The notes: generated from the letters alone by a model not told the origin. DNA of 64,000 nucleotides from Sporomusa sp. KB1 (GCF_007830295.1 NZ_VLKC01000002.1:1150940-1214939), one strand, 5' to 3'. Shown: positions 1 to 10,725, counted from the stretch's first letter. Translations and numbers: made by a program.

Positions 1-66
1 GGCGAAAATCTTTACCGTCAATTACCTCGCCCCTTGGCTGCATACTAGTATCCCCTTCCACAGTTC

Positions 67-912
67 TTATACCTTGCTTTGAAAAATCAGTCCAATAACC
101 CCGGGGCCCAAATGGGCACCCAATACTGACCCCAGTGCCGATCTAGATACAGGGATATCAGGATAGCGCTGGCGAATAGATGTCAGTATTTCTTCTACCA
201 CAGCCGGCTCATCCTCATATACTACGCCGATATATGCCAAACTATCCTCTTGAGAAAGTTCCTCCAGCATACGGGATATGGCGCGTGACTGGGTACGCAC
301 CTTATCAAGCACCTGCACCTTTGCTTCCCGTAACATAAGAATTGGCTTAATTCGCAATATAGAGCCAACCAAAGCCGCCGCTCCGCCAATGCGCCCACCC
401 TTACGCAAATATTCCAGTGAGTCAACAATAAATAATGTACGAGTGGCAGCTGCCATGCGTTGTAGATATTCGGCGATTACTCCAGCTGACTCACCGGCTG
501 CTGCCATCGCCAGCGCCGCCTCTGCCATTTTTACAGCGCCAATAGCACCTGTACAAGAGTCAATAACATAGATTTCCCGGCCTTTAAAATCTTTATTAGC
601 TACCGCTCTGGCCCCATTAACAGTACCGCTTAAACCGCCCGCAAGACAAATCATAATAACCGGATGACCTTCAGCTGCTGGCGCAAAAGCTTGAACAAAT
701 TCACCCGGCGCGGGTTGTGAAGTTTGGGGATGTACCCCTTTTTCATTAACCAGCCGGAACAATTCTGCAGTAGTTAACTCCGGTTCGTTCCACTCGTCCT
801 TACCGAGAATAATCTTTAACGGCACAACATGGAGATTGGTATGAGCTATCAGCATTTCTTCCGGGACATTGGCCGTACTGTCAATCACTATATGTATATC
901 AATAACGTACAC
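67..912 (-). CDS. DegV family protein (fatty-acid-binding, FakB-like)
   Basis: This 281-aa protein has the DegV fold signatures: an N-terminal DSTANVP motif (about residues 11-17), TSQP near residue 60 and a GLSGT loop near 93. DegV/FakB proteins bind one fatty acid and, where a FakA kinase exists, present it for phosphorylation to acyl-phosphate. No fakA is next to it, so the partner must lie elsewhere. The start is a GTG at 912, preceded by a GGAG-type Shine-Dalgarno in a purine-rich stretch. Length is normal for the family. It is divergent from the FtsA-like gene across about 195 bp. The family call is firm; the ligand is unknown. Confidence 0.9.
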   Translation of the reverse strand: MYVIDIHIVIDSTANVPEEMLIAHTNLHVVPLKIILGKDEWNEPELTTAELFRLVNEKGVHPQTSQPAPGEFVQAFAPAAEGHPVIMICLAGGLSGTVNGARAVANKDFKGREIYVIDSCTGAIGAVKMAEAALAMAAAGESAGVIAEYLQRMAAATRTLFIVDSLEYLRKGGRIGGAAALVGSILRIKPILMLREAKVQVLDKVRTQSRAISRMLEELSQEDSLAYIGVVYEDEPAVVEEILTSIRQRYPDIPVSRSALGSVLGAHLGPGVIGLIFQSKV

Positions 913-1105
913 AACCCTTCTCCTACTCCTTTAACCTATATCTTACCAAATAATCCAGCGCAAATACACAAAAATATCGCTATGCCTTTTAGACCAAAAT
1001 TTCAGCAAATTCCTAAATCTTACCGCAACTGACAGGAAGTCGGATAGTAAGCGGCGAAACTAACTATACTTATACTATTTATGAAGGAGGAAGAGAGCAG
1101 TAGCT

Positions 1106-3241
1106 ATGAACAAACAACTCCTCTTTGCATTAGACATCGGAACCCGCAGCGTTGTCGGCCTTGTCGGCGAAATGGAAAATGGCCTAATAAAACTAGTAGC
1201 ATCAGACCGGGAAGAGCATCATACCCGTGCCATGCTTGACGGTCAAATTCACGATGTTCAGGAAGTAGCAGAAGTACTAGCTTCTGTTAAAACGCGGCTG
1301 GAAGCCACTACTGGTGCACTAACCAAGGTAGCCGTAGCTGCTGCCGGGCGCGCTCTGTGCACGCTTAAAATCTCAGCAACCCTTGACACAGCTTCACACG
1401 GAGCTCTTACCATAGAGGATGAGCGCTCACTGGAGCTCGCTGCCATTCAAGCAGCCCAAGCTGAGCTGGCTACTTCAGGCGCTGTCCCTCAGCCGTCTGA
1501 CTATTACTGTGTCGGTTATAGTGTCGTTAGCTTCAGCTTAGATGGTACCCGCATAAAAAGTCTGATAGGCCAGCGTGGTAAACAGTCTGCTATTGAAGCC
1601 ATTGCTACCTTTTTGCCGCGACAGGTTATCGACTCTCTGCAGTCAGCCATTCAAACTGTAGGACTAGAAATGTCCACCCTCACACTGGAACCGATAGCCG
1701 CTATTAATGTACTTATTCCCACTACCATGCGCCATCTTAATCTGGTGCTTATTGATGTCGGTGCCGGTACCTCTGATGTTGCCATTACCCGTGACGGCTC
1801 TGTCATCGCCTATGGCATGGTACCTTTCGCCGGTGATGAAATCACTGAAGCTATATCACAGCAGTTCCTGCTTGATTTTAATGTTGCGGAAACAGTCAAA
1901 CGCCAATCAGGTGGTAAAAATAAAAAAATTTCTTTTACCGATGTATTAGGTATATCGCAAAAGGTTTCCGCTAAAGACATTATTGCAGCCATGACTTCCA
2001 AGGTAGGAGAACTTGCACAGGCTCTTGCCGCTGAAATACTTGCACTCAATAATGAACGCCCGCAAGCAGTATTATTGGTTGGTGGCGGCGCGCTCACACC
2101 ACTATTGCCTGAAGCCTTAGCACAAGCGCTTGATATTCCAACTGCTAAGATAGCCATTCGCTGTCCCGATTCGATTGAAGGTATTATCGGCATACCGGCA
2201 ACCCTCTGCACCCCGGATTCAGTAACACCACTAGGAATTTTGAAGCTGGCTGGTGGACGCATGCTTAACTTTATTAATATTACGCTGAATGAACGGACAA
2301 TCCGCTTATTTAATTTAAGCCGGTTAACAGTAGCCGATGCTTTGCTTGCTGCCGGTATTGACATCCGGGCATTACGTGGCCGCCCCGGCATGGGCTTGAC
2401 CATTTCTGTCAATGGCGAAACCCGGTTTATTGCCGGTAGTCATGGTAATCCTGGCGAAATTCTGAAGAACGGTCAGCCCGCCAAGTTGAACGATGCGCTG
2501 CATGACCAAGATACGCTTGTGGTAAACCTCGGTACTAATGGAACAACACCAGCACCACTCCTGAAAGATATCGCAGTTGTGCCTGAGTCATTAACCGTTA
2601 CCATTGACGGCAAGAAGTATCTGCTAGAGCAGCCAATAACAATAAACGGAACTCCCGCCACCCCAAACACTATACTATGTGACCGTGACCAGATTTGCAT
2701 TAATCCTAAGCTTACACTCAAGCAGGCTCTACAACAACTAGCGCTTGAGCCCGTCCCTGCCGAATATGTCTATCAGGTTAACGGATCTGAGCGCTTGTAT
2801 ACAATCTGGCCCAAGTATACCATTAATAACGTCCTGGCAGGCCCTGATACGCTGCTAGTTTCTGGCAATGCCATTGAAATACTTAAGCTCTCACCGCCAA
2901 CATTGGCCGATGTCCTGGGAATAACCAACCAGGATAGTAGCAACAACATTAAGGTTTTATTTAACGGTACGCCTTGCACTATCCCTATTCACCGTTACAC
3001 TGTGCTGGTAGATGGACACCCGGCAGATATCAGCCTGCCTGCCATTTCCGGCAGCGCTATTGATTTTACTTCCTCAGACCTCCAGCCACTTATCAGTGAC
3101 GTACTTCTTGCTGCCGATTTTGATCCCCTTAGCCTGCCAGTTACCGCCAGCGTAAATGTGCTCTTAAACGGCCTGCCCACAGAATTTACCGCCATCGTCA
3201 AAAACGGTGATAATGTAACCATCCAAATAATTGAAAAATAA
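1106..3241 (+). CDS. FtsA-like actin-fold ATPase with long C-terminal extension
   Basis: The first 370 or so residues read as an FtsA/PilM-type actin-fold ATPase: ALDIGTRSVVGLV (phosphate 1), LIDVGAGTSDVAI (phosphate 2, about residue 215) and LLVGGGALTPLLP (adenosine motif, about 325). FtsA itself is about 420 aa, whereas this protein is 711 aa. The extra 330 residues contain at least three short NG...D-T/N-hydrophobic units (near DQDTLVV, GPDTLLV and NGDNVTI) that look like repeated beta-grasp or SLBB-like modules. No FtsZ-binding C-terminal amphipathic helix is visible and no ftsZ is adjacent, so a role other than classical divisome anchoring is likely. An AAGGAGG lies 15 nt before the ATG, a rather long spacing. 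Confidence 0.75.
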   Translation: MNKQLLFALDIGTRSVVGLVGEMENGLIKLVASDREEHHTRAMLDGQIHDVQEVAEVLASVKTRLEATTGALTKVAVAAAGRALCTLKISATLDTASHGALTIEDERSLELAAIQAAQAELATSGAVPQPSDYYCVGYSVVSFSLDGTRIKSLIGQRGKQSAIEAIATFLPRQVIDSLQSAIQTVGLEMSTLTLEPIAAINVLIPTTMRHLNLVLIDVGAGTSDVAITRDGSVIAYGMVPFAGDEITEAISQQFLLDFNVAETVKRQSGGKNKKISFTDVLGISQKVSAKDIIAAMTSKVGELAQALAAEILALNNERPQAVLLVGGGALTPLLPEALAQALDIPTAKIAIRCPDSIEGIIGIPATLCTPDSVTPLGILKLAGGRMLNFINITLNERTIRLFNLSRLTVADALLAAGIDIRALRGRPGMGLTISVNGETRFIAGSHGNPGEILKNGQPAKLNDALHDQDTLVVNLGTNGTTPAPLLKDIAVVPESLTVTIDGKKYLLEQPITINGTPATPNTILCDRDQICINPKLTLKQALQQLALEPVPAEYVYQVNGSERLYTIWPKYTINNVLAGPDTLLVSGNAIEILKLSPPTLADVLGITNQDSSNNIKVLFNGTPCTIPIHRYTVLVDGHPADISLPAISGSAIDFTSSDLQPLISDVLLAADFDPLSLPVTASVNVLLNGLPTEFTAIVKNGDNVTIQIIEK

Positions 3242-3310
3242 CAAGAATTGTGTAGCTCGTGCTGCCACTCTCCTTCGTATTGTCCTGGATTTGAACAAAA
3301 GGTAGAAAAA

Positions 3311-3395
3311 TAGAAAAATTGCCACGCTACGCTCGCAATGGCTTGAGTAAACTGTTACTCTGGTCAGTCATTGCAGGCTTTAGTGTGGCAATCTA
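3311..3395 (-). terminator. Nested three-tier inverted repeat, probable terminator
   Basis: Three stems are nested around one axis: ATTGCCAC/GTGGCAAT (3318-3325 with 3385-3392), GCAATG/CATTGC (3335-3340 with 3369-3374) and GAGTAA/TTACTC (3345-3350 with 3355-3360). On the minus strand the structure is followed by a T-rich run. It sits between the convergent FtsA-like and GGDEF genes, so it probably ends one or both transcripts. Its length and layered symmetry are unusual for a simple terminator, and a small mobile hairpin element is an alternative. Confidence 0.55.
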
Positions 3396-3406
3396 TTTTT
3401 CGCTTG

Positions 3407-4441
3407 TTAAAATACCGCACATTGGTTACGTCCCTGCCGTTTGGCACGGTACAAAGCACTGTCAGCTTTACTGAAGGCATCTTGGCAGGCTACATTCGGA
3501 CTCTTACGCGCTACCCCGATACTAATGGTAATTTTAACACGTCCCCCTTTATGGACGAAATCGCAATTGGCCACTTGAAAGCGCAGCCTTTCGGCAATCC
3601 TTAGACCTAATTCAAGAGAAGTACTCGGCAATACCAGCGCAAATTCCTCACCACCATAGCGAAAAGCCATATCCTTGCTCCGAATACTCATTTTTAACAT
3701 CCTACCGACCATTTCCAAGACTTGATCACCAAATAAGTGGCCATAAGCATCATTTAATTGCTTAAAATGGTCAATATCAACAATCAGCAAAATATATTGC
3801 GAAATGTCAGCTGTCTTTTCCAAATAGGCCCGGTGATTTAACAAGCCTGTCAGCTGATCCGTATGCGCTAATTCATAATGATGAGCATTTTCTCGTATAA
3901 GTTCGGCGATCTGTCCCTGGTTTTCACACTGTGTTTCTACCACATTACACATATAAACAGCCGTTCCGGACAACAGGGCAAAACTAATTACATTGAATAT
4001 TACATCAAGCCAAAAATCTACTGCCAGAGCATGGGTTGCAAAGAGCTGAGCAGTCACATAAACAAATGCAATTACCAGCGTCAAACGCATAGCCCGGTCG
4101 CGTCCCACCATGAGCACCATCCGCATTAACAGCAAATAGTATAAGATATTGCTGTACCTTGCTCCAACTACAGTAAGCCCAGCACACAGCATTAAATTGA
4201 TAGCCAAATCACTCAAACGCGGCTTAGCCTGACGCCAGCATAAGAGCATGTTATAAAGAATGTATACACTGGCTAAGCCGGTAATCGCCGGCCACTGCGG
4301 CCCATGATTAAGCACGGCGGCTGTCAGAGAAAACAACACTGCAATAGCGCCCATTCGTCTGATAATCAGCTGTAGTTGTGTGGCAGGATCACCCCATATT
4401 TTTATTATATCCCCACCGTTGCTTGCACTCATGTTATTCAA
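3407..4441 (-). CDS. Membrane-bound diguanylate cyclase (GGDEF)
   Basis: The N-terminal half (about residues 28-180) is hydrophobic with five or six likely membrane segments. It is followed by a GGDEF domain starting near HTDQLTGLLNHRAYLE. The active-site motif is GGEEF, which is catalytically competent, and an RSKD sequence five residues upstream matches the RxxD inhibitory site for c-di-GMP feedback. The protein should make c-di-GMP from two GTP at the membrane in response to an unknown signal. Possible starts are the TTG at 4441 and the ATG at 4432, both behind AAAGGGG. It is monocistronic, with the nested hairpin after it. Confidence 0.9.
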   Translation of the reverse strand: MNNMSASNGGDIIKIWGDPATQLQLIIRRMGAIAVLFSLTAAVLNHGPQWPAITGLASVYILYNMLLCWRQAKPRLSDLAINLMLCAGLTVVGARYSNILYYLLLMRMVLMVGRDRAMRLTLVIAFVYVTAQLFATHALAVDFWLDVIFNVISFALLSGTAVYMCNVVETQCENQGQIAELIRENAHHYELAHTDQLTGLLNHRAYLEKTADISQYILLIVDIDHFKQLNDAYGHLFGDQVLEMVGRMLKMSIRSKDMAFRYGGEEFALVLPSTSLELGLRIAERLRFQVANCDFVHKGGRVKITISIGVARKSPNVACQDAFSKADSALYRAKRQGRNQCAVF

Positions 4442-4580
4442 ACCCCTTTAAACACTAGGAGGAAATGTATGCTTCTTGTACAATAGTATCATATTTTCAG
4501 AATAAAAAGTAAGCTTTTCTTTTGCTGGATATCTTATAAAAAATTCTACAATTATTGTCATTTTCTTACAAAATATTCTA

Positions 4581-4627
4581 TAAAAAAACAAAACAATCCC
4601 TGTAAAAATTATACACAGGGATTGTTT
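4581..4627 (-). terminator. Rho-independent terminator of the tetrapyrrole operon
   Basis: AACAATCCCTG pairs with CAGGGATTGTT (4592-4602 with 4616-4626). On the minus strand the stem is followed by a long T run. It lies 9 bp beyond the hemL stop codon, so it ends the operon. Confidence 0.85.
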
Positions 4628-4635
4628 CTTATATT

Positions 4636-5949
4636 TTACTGTTTACTGACGTATTCAGCCACTCTCTTAAAGGCATTGCCACAGGCATAAATTGTCGCAT
4701 TGATATCCTCTTGGGTATGAGCAGCAGACATAAATGAAGCCTCAAACTGAGAAGGAGCAAAATAAATACCCTGCTCCAGCATAGCGTGAAAGTAGACAGT
4801 AAACGCAGCTATATCTGAACATTTGGCACTCGCATAGTCGTAAACAGACTGCTCACTAAAAAACAGACCAAACATTGAGCCAGCTTGGTGAAATTGATAG
4901 GCAAAACCAAACTCCTTAGCTTTAGCCTGAATACCGGCACACAGCGCCGCTGTTTTGGCTGTGATTTTTTCGTAGAAGTCAGCATCCTGTGTCACTATCT
5001 GCAAAGTGGCAAGTCCGGCCGTCATCGCTAATGGATTACCGCTCAGTGTACCCGCTTGATATACTGGACCGGCCGGTGCAATCAGTTCCATGATATCCCG
5101 CCGACCACCATAGGCACCCACAGGCAGACCACCGCCAATTACCTTACCCAAACAGGTAAGATCAGGAGTAATATTATAGAGTTCCTGCGCCCCCCCATAA
5201 GCTACCCGGAAACCGGACATAACCTCATCGAAAATCAGCAGTGCGCCATACTGTTCGGTAATGGCACGTACTTTGTCCAGATACCCAGGTTTCGGCAGTA
5301 CCAGTCCCATATTGCCAGGTACTGGTTCGATAATAACTGCCGCAATTTCTTCCCCTTGTTGTTCAAATAGATTGCTTAAACCCTGAACATCGTTATAATC
5401 AACCGTTATCGTATTACCGGCAATACTTTCCGGTACACCAGGGCTGTCAGGCACACCTAAGGTAGTTGCCCCTGAACCGGCCTTAACCAGCAGACTATCA
5501 TGATGACCATGATAACAACCAGTGAACTTGACAATCTTACTGCGTTTGGTATATGCTCTGGCCACCCTTAGGACGCTCATTGTGGCTTCTGTACCTGAAT
5601 TAACAAACCGAACAAGGTCCATGGAAGGAATGGCTTCCGTAATCAACCTGGCAAGTTCGGTCTCCAGGAGCGTGGGAGCGCCATAACTGGTGCCGCGTTC
5701 CAAGGCAACGCGCAGCTCAGCTGTTACCTCCGGATGGGCATGTCCCAAAATCATGGGACCCCAGGAACCTACATAATCAATATATTCATTTCCATCAATA
5801 TCGAAAATATGGCTACCGTTTGCTCTGGCAATAAACGGTGGTGTACCGCCAACACCCCGGAACGAACGAACCGGACTGTTGACACCGCCAGGAATATATC
5901 GTTTGGCTTCTGCAAAAGCAGTTTCTGCTTTATTCAATGTAAATGTCAT
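4636..5949 (-). CDS. hemL: Glutamate-1-semialdehyde 2,1-aminomutase
   Basis: This 437-aa PLP enzyme converts glutamate-1-semialdehyde to 5-aminolevulinate, the second step of the C5 tetrapyrrole pathway. It is a class III aminotransferase fold with the family N-terminus ([17 protein letters not shown]), the PLP region DEVMSGFR and the lysine loop [16 protein letters not shown] that forms the Schiff base. Length is typical. The ATG at 5949 follows a GGGAG with 7-nt spacing. It is the last gene of the operon, 21 bp after hemB, which places the first (hemA) and second C5 steps in the same transcript. A hemL/gsaB paralogue distinction cannot be made here, but the context makes hemL clear. Confidence 0.97.
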   Translation of the reverse strand: MTFTLNKAETAFAEAKRYIPGGVNSPVRSFRGVGGTPPFIARANGSHIFDIDGNEYIDYVGSWGPMILGHAHPEVTAELRVALERGTSYGAPTLLETELARLITEAIPSMDLVRFVNSGTEATMSVLRVARAYTKRSKIVKFTGCYHGHHDSLLVKAGSGATTLGVPDSPGVPESIAGNTITVDYNDVQGLSNLFEQQGEEIAAVIIEPVPGNMGLVLPKPGYLDKVRAITEQYGALLIFDEVMSGFRVAYGGAQELYNITPDLTCLGKVIGGGLPVGAYGGRRDIMELIAPAGPVYQAGTLSGNPLAMTAGLATLQIVTQDADFYEKITAKTAALCAGIQAKAKEFGFAYQFHQAGSMFGLFFSEQSVYDYASAKCSDIAAFTVYFHAMLEQGIYFAPSQFEASFMSAAHTQEDINATIYACGNAFKRVAEYVSKQ

Positions 5950-5970
5950 ATTGAATCTCCCTTCGGGTTC

Positions 5971-6936
5971 TTATAGCCATTTTACAGCATCAAGCGCATG
6001 ATAGGTAATAATAATATCAGCGCCTGCACGTTTCATGTTTGTTAACGACTCGATAACCATACGGGGCTCGTCAATCAGCCCCTGGGCCGCCGCCGCCTTA
6101 ATCATAGCATACTCACCGCTTACATTGTACGCAGCTACCGGCAACAAAAACTCATCCTTAACCTGGCGAACTATATCCAGATAGGCTAAAGCAGGCTTAA
6201 CCATCACAATGTCCGCACCTTCCTCAATGTCAAGCGCAACTTCCCGGAGCGCTTCGCGGGAATTGGCCGGATCCATCTGGTAGGCCCGACGGTCTCCAAA
6301 CTGCGGTGCCGAATCAGCGGCCTCGCGGAAAGGTCCATAATAGGCAGAAGCATACTTGGCCGCATAAGACATAATACTGACATTGCTGTAGCCGGATTTA
6401 TCCAGTAATGCCCGAATAGCCGCTACCCTGCCATCCATCATATCAGACGGAGCCACCATATCTGCCCCCGCTTTGGCGTGGCTGAGTGCCACTTGGGCAA
6501 GCAGTGGCAATGTTGCATCATTATCCACCTGCTGCTCATGTATAAGACCGCAATGTCCATGGCTGGTGTATTCACATAAGCAGACATCACTAATAATAAC
6601 CAGTTCAGGTACTGCCTGCTTGATGGCCGTGATAGCCTGCTGCACAGGACTGCTCATGTCCCAGGCACTGCTGCCACGTTCATCCTTGTACTCAGGTAAA
6701 CCAAATACCAGCACCGCCGGAATGCCTAGAGCATATGCTTCCCGCGCCAACTCCACAGCCTTGTCAGATGACAAATGGTAATTGCCCACCAAGGAGGAAA
6801 TTTCTCTTTTGACATTGGTACCAGGCACAATAAATAAAGGATAGACCAAGTTGGCTGGCGTTAGCACCGTCTCCCGTACCATACTGCGAATACCGCCGGT
6901 AGCCCTCAGCCGCCGGGGGCGATAAATCATTGACAT
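5971..6936 (-). CDS. hemB: Delta-aminolevulinic acid dehydratase (porphobilinogen synthase)
   Basis: This 321-aa enzyme condenses two 5-aminolevulinate molecules into porphobilinogen. The zinc-type cysteine cluster is present ([13 protein letters not shown], three Cys), so this is a Zn-dependent HemB rather than the Mg-only Asp-rich form. The Schiff-base lysine lies in [10 protein letters not shown]. The start ATG at 6936 follows GGGGGA and is 2 bp past the cobA-hemD stop, indicating translational coupling. Length is standard. Confidence 0.97.
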   Translation of the reverse strand: MSMIYRPRRLRATGGIRSMVRETVLTPANLVYPLFIVPGTNVKREISSLVGNYHLSSDKAVELAREAYALGIPAVLVFGLPEYKDERGSSAWDMSSPVQQAITAIKQAVPELVIISDVCLCEYTSHGHCGLIHEQQVDNDATLPLLAQVALSHAKAGADMVAPSDMMDGRVAAIRALLDKSGYSNVSIMSYAAKYASAYYGPFREAADSAPQFGDRRAYQMDPANSREALREVALDIEEGADIVMVKPALAYLDIVRQVKDEFLLPVAAYNVSGEYAMIKAAAAQGLIDEPRMVIESLTNMKRAGADIIITYHALDAVKWL

Positions 6937-6938
6937 GG

Positions 6939-8456
6939 TTATTCCCCCTTATACAACGCTGTAATAGCTTCTATTAAACCCTTAATGGTATATTCTTCGG
7001 CAATGACATCAGGCTTAATACCATGAGCCAAACAAGTTTCGGCGGTAATGGGACCGATGCAGGCTACCTTGGCCTTGGCAACAAGCTGTGCCCCATTTTC
7101 CCCTAACAAATCTAGCAGATTAGTCACCGTTGAGGAACTTGTAAAGGTAACCAGCTCAATAGCACCTTGCTCCAGTTTAGCAGCTAACTCCTGGCCGTTA
7201 GTATCACCGGCAACGGTACGATAGGCAGGCGCAACTTTCACATCAGCTCCTAACTCTGTCAGTTTCGCCGGCAGAACGTCCCTCGCCACCAAAGCGCGGG
7301 GAATCAGTATTTTCATGCCAGATTTTATATAATCTGCTAATGCCTCAACAATACCTTCGGCCCGAAACTCAGCGGGAACAATATCGGCAGTAATACCAAA
7401 ACTTTTTAGCTTGCCAGCCGTTTGCGAACCAATGGCAGCCACCTTGGCGGCAATAGCCCTCGTATCCAGCCCGGCAGCAGCCATACGCTCAAAGAAATAT
7501 TCTACGCCGTTAACACTGGTAAATATGAGCCAGTGATATTCCTTAAGGTGAGTAATGGCATCATCAAGCTCCTCATAGCTTTCAGGCGGCACAATCTTAA
7601 TAGCCGGCGCCTCAATACAGTCAGCACCTAGTTTCGCCAGTCCATCTGTCAGAACACTGGCCTGCTCGCGGGCCCGGGTAACCAGTACCTTCTTCCCAAA
7701 CAGCAGTTTATTATCAAACCACGCCAGTTGCTCCCGTAATGAGACGACATGACCGACAATAAAAATAGCTGGTGGCTTTAAGCCCCTGGCAACAACATCC
7801 TGAGCCGCCTGACCAACTGTTGTCACCAGCACTTCCTGTTCCGGTTTAGTGCCCCAGCGAATGACAGCAGCCGGCGTATCAGCCGGACGGCCGTGTTCAA
7901 TCAGCTTACTTGTAATATAGGGCAAATTTTCCACTCCCATAAGAAATACCAGCGTATCCACTGCAGTAGCCAATTTGTTCCATTTCATCGTAGATTCTGT
8001 CTTGGTAGGGTCCTCATGTCCGGTAATAACAGCAAAAGAAGTGGCAATTCCCCTGTGGGTGACAGGAATACCGGCATAGGCCGGTACAGATATCGCGGAA
8101 GTAATTCCCGGAACAATTTCAAACGGAAGCTCATGCTCTAGTAATTTTATTGCTTCTTCGCCACCGCGACCGAAGACAAACGGATCGCCGCCCTTTAGCC
8201 GGACAACCACCTTATTTTCTAATGCTTTATCTACCAGCAACTGGTTAATATCCTCCTGGCGCATAGTATGAGCGCTGGAGGCTTTCCCCACATAAATAAG
8301 TTCAACATCGGGCCGGGCATGATCCAGCAGCCGGTCATCAGCCAGCCGGTCATACACAATAGTATCGGCTTGTTTAATACACTCTATTGCTTTCAAACTA
8401 ATCAGCCCGTAATCTCCAGGACCGGCGCCAACTAAGTAGACAATTCCCTGCTTCAT
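6939..8456 (-). CDS. cobA-hemD: Bifunctional uroporphyrinogen-III methyltransferase / uroporphyrinogen-III synthase
   Basis: This is a fusion. Residues 1 to about 245 are the SAM-dependent uroporphyrinogen-III C-methyltransferase (SUMT, CobA), with [18 protein letters not shown] and the PVTHRG loop. The remainder is HemD (VLVTRAREQ near the domain start, [21 protein letters not shown]). HemD closes hydroxymethylbilane to uroporphyrinogen III, and CobA methylates it to precorrin-2, feeding siroheme and cobalamin. The fusion is common in Clostridia and Negativicutes. I moved the start to the ATG at 8456, since GGGAGG precedes it closely; an upstream in-frame codon at 8477 has no such signal. 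Confidence 0.95.
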   Translation of the reverse strand: MKQGIVYLVGAGPGDYGLISLKAIECIKQADTIVYDRLADDRLLDHARPDVELIYVGKASSAHTMRQEDINQLLVDKALENKVVVRLKGGDPFVFGRGGEEAIKLLEHELPFEIVPGITSAISVPAYAGIPVTHRGIATSFAVITGHEDPTKTESTMKWNKLATAVDTLVFLMGVENLPYITSKLIEHGRPADTPAAVIRWGTKPEQEVLVTTVGQAAQDVVARGLKPPAIFIVGHVVSLREQLAWFDNKLLFGKKVLVTRAREQASVLTDGLAKLGADCIEAPAIKIVPPESYEELDDAITHLKEYHWLIFTSVNGVEYFFERMAAAGLDTRAIAAKVAAIGSQTAGKLKSFGITADIVPAEFRAEGIVEALADYIKSGMKILIPRALVARDVLPAKLTELGADVKVAPAYRTVAGDTNGQELAAKLEQGAIELVTFTSSSTVTNLLDLLGENGAQLVAKAKVACIGPITAETCLAHGIKPDVIAEEYTIKGLIEAITALYKGE

Positions 8457-8480
8457 AGCATCCTCCCTTAAACCCATCTA

Positions 8481-9413
8481 TTACTGGTTCTCATATAACT
8501 TCGCCAATATCTCACGTCCGCCATTATCCAGCATACGCACAGCCAGTGTTTGTCCCAGCATGGCTGCTTCTGCCGGACTGCCAGCGATAGTATCCCGAAT
8601 AGCCTCTTTGCCATCAGGCGACATAATAACAGCGTTAAGGCTAAGTTGACCGCTTTGGTCAAGCTGAGCATAAACACCAATCGGTACTTGACAACCGCCC
8701 TCCACCTCAGCCAAAAAGGTACGCTCGGCTAATGTAGCCTGGCGGGTTGGCTCGTGGTTTAAAAATGCCAGCATAGCCAGAGTCTCAGCGTCGTTTTCTC
8801 TTGCTTCAATGGCTAACGCCCCTTGCCCAACAGCAGGCAGACAAATCGATTGCGGCAATACCTGGGTAATATGCTGAGCCCACCCCAAGCGTCTCAGACC
8901 GGCAACTGCCAGCAAGATGGCATCCAGATTTTCTGTTGTCAGCTTTTTTAACCTGGTATCCAGGTTTCCGCGCAGATCGACAATGGTAAGATCAGGGCGG
9001 GCATTCAATAACTGAGCTTTGCGCCGCAGGCTGGAAGTACCTACCTTGGCGTTAACAGGCAGCTTATCCAGCGTTTTATAGTCCGGACTGATTAAGGCAT
9101 CCCCCGGATCGACCCGGTCAGTTACAGCGGCCAGTATCAAACCTTCCGGCAATTGGGTCGGCATATCTTTAAGGCTATGCACAGCCAGATCAATTTCTCC
9201 GCTTAGCATGGCAACTTCCAGCTCCTTGGTGAATAAACCCTTGCCGCCAATTTTGGCCAGCGGTACATCCAGGATTTTATCTCCTGTCGTTACCATGTTT
9301 TTTAATTCAATCACTACATTGGGGTAGTGCTCCCGTAAACAAGCGGCTATATGATTAGCCTGCCACAAAGCCAGCTTACTGCCGCGCGTACCGATGACAA
9401 GTTTTTGTTTCAC
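8481..9413 (-). CDS. hemC: Hydroxymethylbilane synthase (porphobilinogen deaminase)
   Basis: This 310-aa enzyme polymerises four porphobilinogens on a dipyrromethane cofactor. Seen are the N-terminal IGTRGSKLALWQA, the SLKDMPT loop, RRKAQL and the cofactor-attaching cysteine in EGGCQVPIG. It begins at a GTG (9413) inside the 3' end of hemA, a 38-bp overlap that suggests translational coupling. Length is normal. Catalytic residues appear intact. Confidence 0.97.
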   Translation of the reverse strand: MKQKLVIGTRGSKLALWQANHIAACLREHYPNVVIELKNMVTTGDKILDVPLAKIGGKGLFTKELEVAMLSGEIDLAVHSLKDMPTQLPEGLILAAVTDRVDPGDALISPDYKTLDKLPVNAKVGTSSLRRKAQLLNARPDLTIVDLRGNLDTRLKKLTTENLDAILLAVAGLRRLGWAQHITQVLPQSICLPAVGQGALAIEARENDAETLAMLAFLNHEPTRQATLAERTFLAEVEGGCQVPIGVYAQLDQSGQLSLNAVIMSPDGKEAIRDTIAGSPAEAAMLGQTLAVRMLDNGGREILAKLYENQ

Positions 9414-10725
9414 TGTCTCGTTCCTCTCCCAGCTGATCTTCCCGATTTATTTCCAATGCAATATCAAGCTTAAACATCTTACGAAGAGCATCTTTGTAAT
9501 AATACTCCTTGTCCGTACCGGCTGCTTCATTCAGCCGTACAATGGGGTCGCGGAGCAGTTTTCTCACAATCATCTTCGACATATTTTCAAATATCCGCCG
9601 TTCTTCCGGCGTAATGTCCGGCAGCTTGGTCAAAGCCCGCTTTATTTCACGCTGACGAATACGTTCGGCTTTATCTGTTAACTGAGCCAACATCGGCTGA
9701 TAGGACAAATAACGAAAACGGTCAATAATCTCAGCCATTTCCTCATCAATCAGTTTTTCAGCTTCAGCAGCTTCCTGTTCCCTTTCCCGCATATTGGACT
9801 CAACCACAGCCTCTAAATCGTCAATATTATAAAGAGTTACACCCGCAATAGCTCCTACCTCAGGCTCAATATCCCGTGGTACGGCAATATCAATGAAGAA
9901 AATCGGCCGCCCCTGCCGTTTGGGCATCAGGTGAGCCACATCCCAGGCCTGAATAATATAGTGCGGTGCTCCCGTGGAGGTAATCACGATATCAGCATCA
10001 ACCGCACATTTCAAAAAATCCTCAAAAGGCACTGCAACACCCCGGAACTTGTCTGCCAAAGCCTCAGCCCGGCTAAAGTTACGGTTAGATACAAACACAG
10101 TCTTAACACCGTTGGCCACCAAATGGCGTGCCGTCAACTCGCTCATCTCGCCAGCGCCCAGCACCAATACATTGGAGGCAGATAAGTCGCCCAGTACCTT
10201 CTTAGCCAGCTCCACTGCAGCATAACTGACAGATACCGCATTATAGGCGATCCGGGTGGTAGTTCGCACCCTTTTCCCAACAGCAATAGCCCTGTTAAAC
10301 AGTGTATTTAAGACAGTCTTGGTGGTTCCTGCGATCCGGGCAATGGCGTAGGCTGATTTTACCTGACTGAGAATCTGCCCTTCACCCAGTACCAGTGAAT
10401 CAAGGCTGGCGCTTACTCTAAATAGATGCCTGATACATTCCTCTTGCTGAAAATAAAATAGATAATCATAGTTTGTCTCAGCTAACACGTTGGGTGCCAT
10501 ATAGTCAAGGAAATCCTGCATAACCGTCAAAGCATCATCGGCATCTTCCACAACCGCATACATTTCAGTCCGGTTGCAGGTAGACAAAATAACGCATTCC
10601 CGAATATCATCATATTCATAAATACGCTTATAGGCTGCTTTGATTTGTTCTTCTGAAAAAGAGAAACACTCCCGGACTTCTACCGGGGCCGTTCTATGAT
10701 TCAGGCCCAATACAACAAGCTGCAT
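9376..10725 (-). CDS. hemA: Glutamyl-tRNA reductase
   Basis: HemA reduces glutamyl-tRNA(Glu) to glutamate-1-semialdehyde with NADPH, the committed step of the C5 pathway. The active-site cysteine lies in ILSTCNRTEMY, and GLNHRTAPVEVRE marks the N-terminus. The Rossmann motif is VLVLGAGEMSELTARHL, and the C-terminal dimerisation helix region is present. I place the start at the ATG of MQLVVLGLNHR (10725), which has GAGGAGAG upstream, rather than at an in-frame codon 75 bp further on. The protein is then 449 aa. It overlaps the preceding sirC-like gene by 32 bp and hemC by 38 bp. Confidence 0.96.
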   Translation of the reverse strand: MQLVVLGLNHRTAPVEVRECFSFSEEQIKAAYKRIYEYDDIRECVILSTCNRTEMYAVVEDADDALTVMQDFLDYMAPNVLAETNYDYLFYFQQEECIRHLFRVSASLDSLVLGEGQILSQVKSAYAIARIAGTTKTVLNTLFNRAIAVGKRVRTTTRIAYNAVSVSYAAVELAKKVLGDLSASNVLVLGAGEMSELTARHLVANGVKTVFVSNRNFSRAEALADKFRGVAVPFEDFLKCAVDADIVITSTGAPHYIIQAWDVAHLMPKRQGRPIFFIDIAVPRDIEPEVGAIAGVTLYNIDDLEAVVESNMREREQEAAEAEKLIDEEMAEIIDRFRYLSYQPMLAQLTDKAERIRQREIKRALTKLPDITPEERRIFENMSKMIVRKLLRDPIVRLNEAAGTDKEYYYKDALRKMFKLDIALEINREDQLGEERDSETKTCHRYARQ

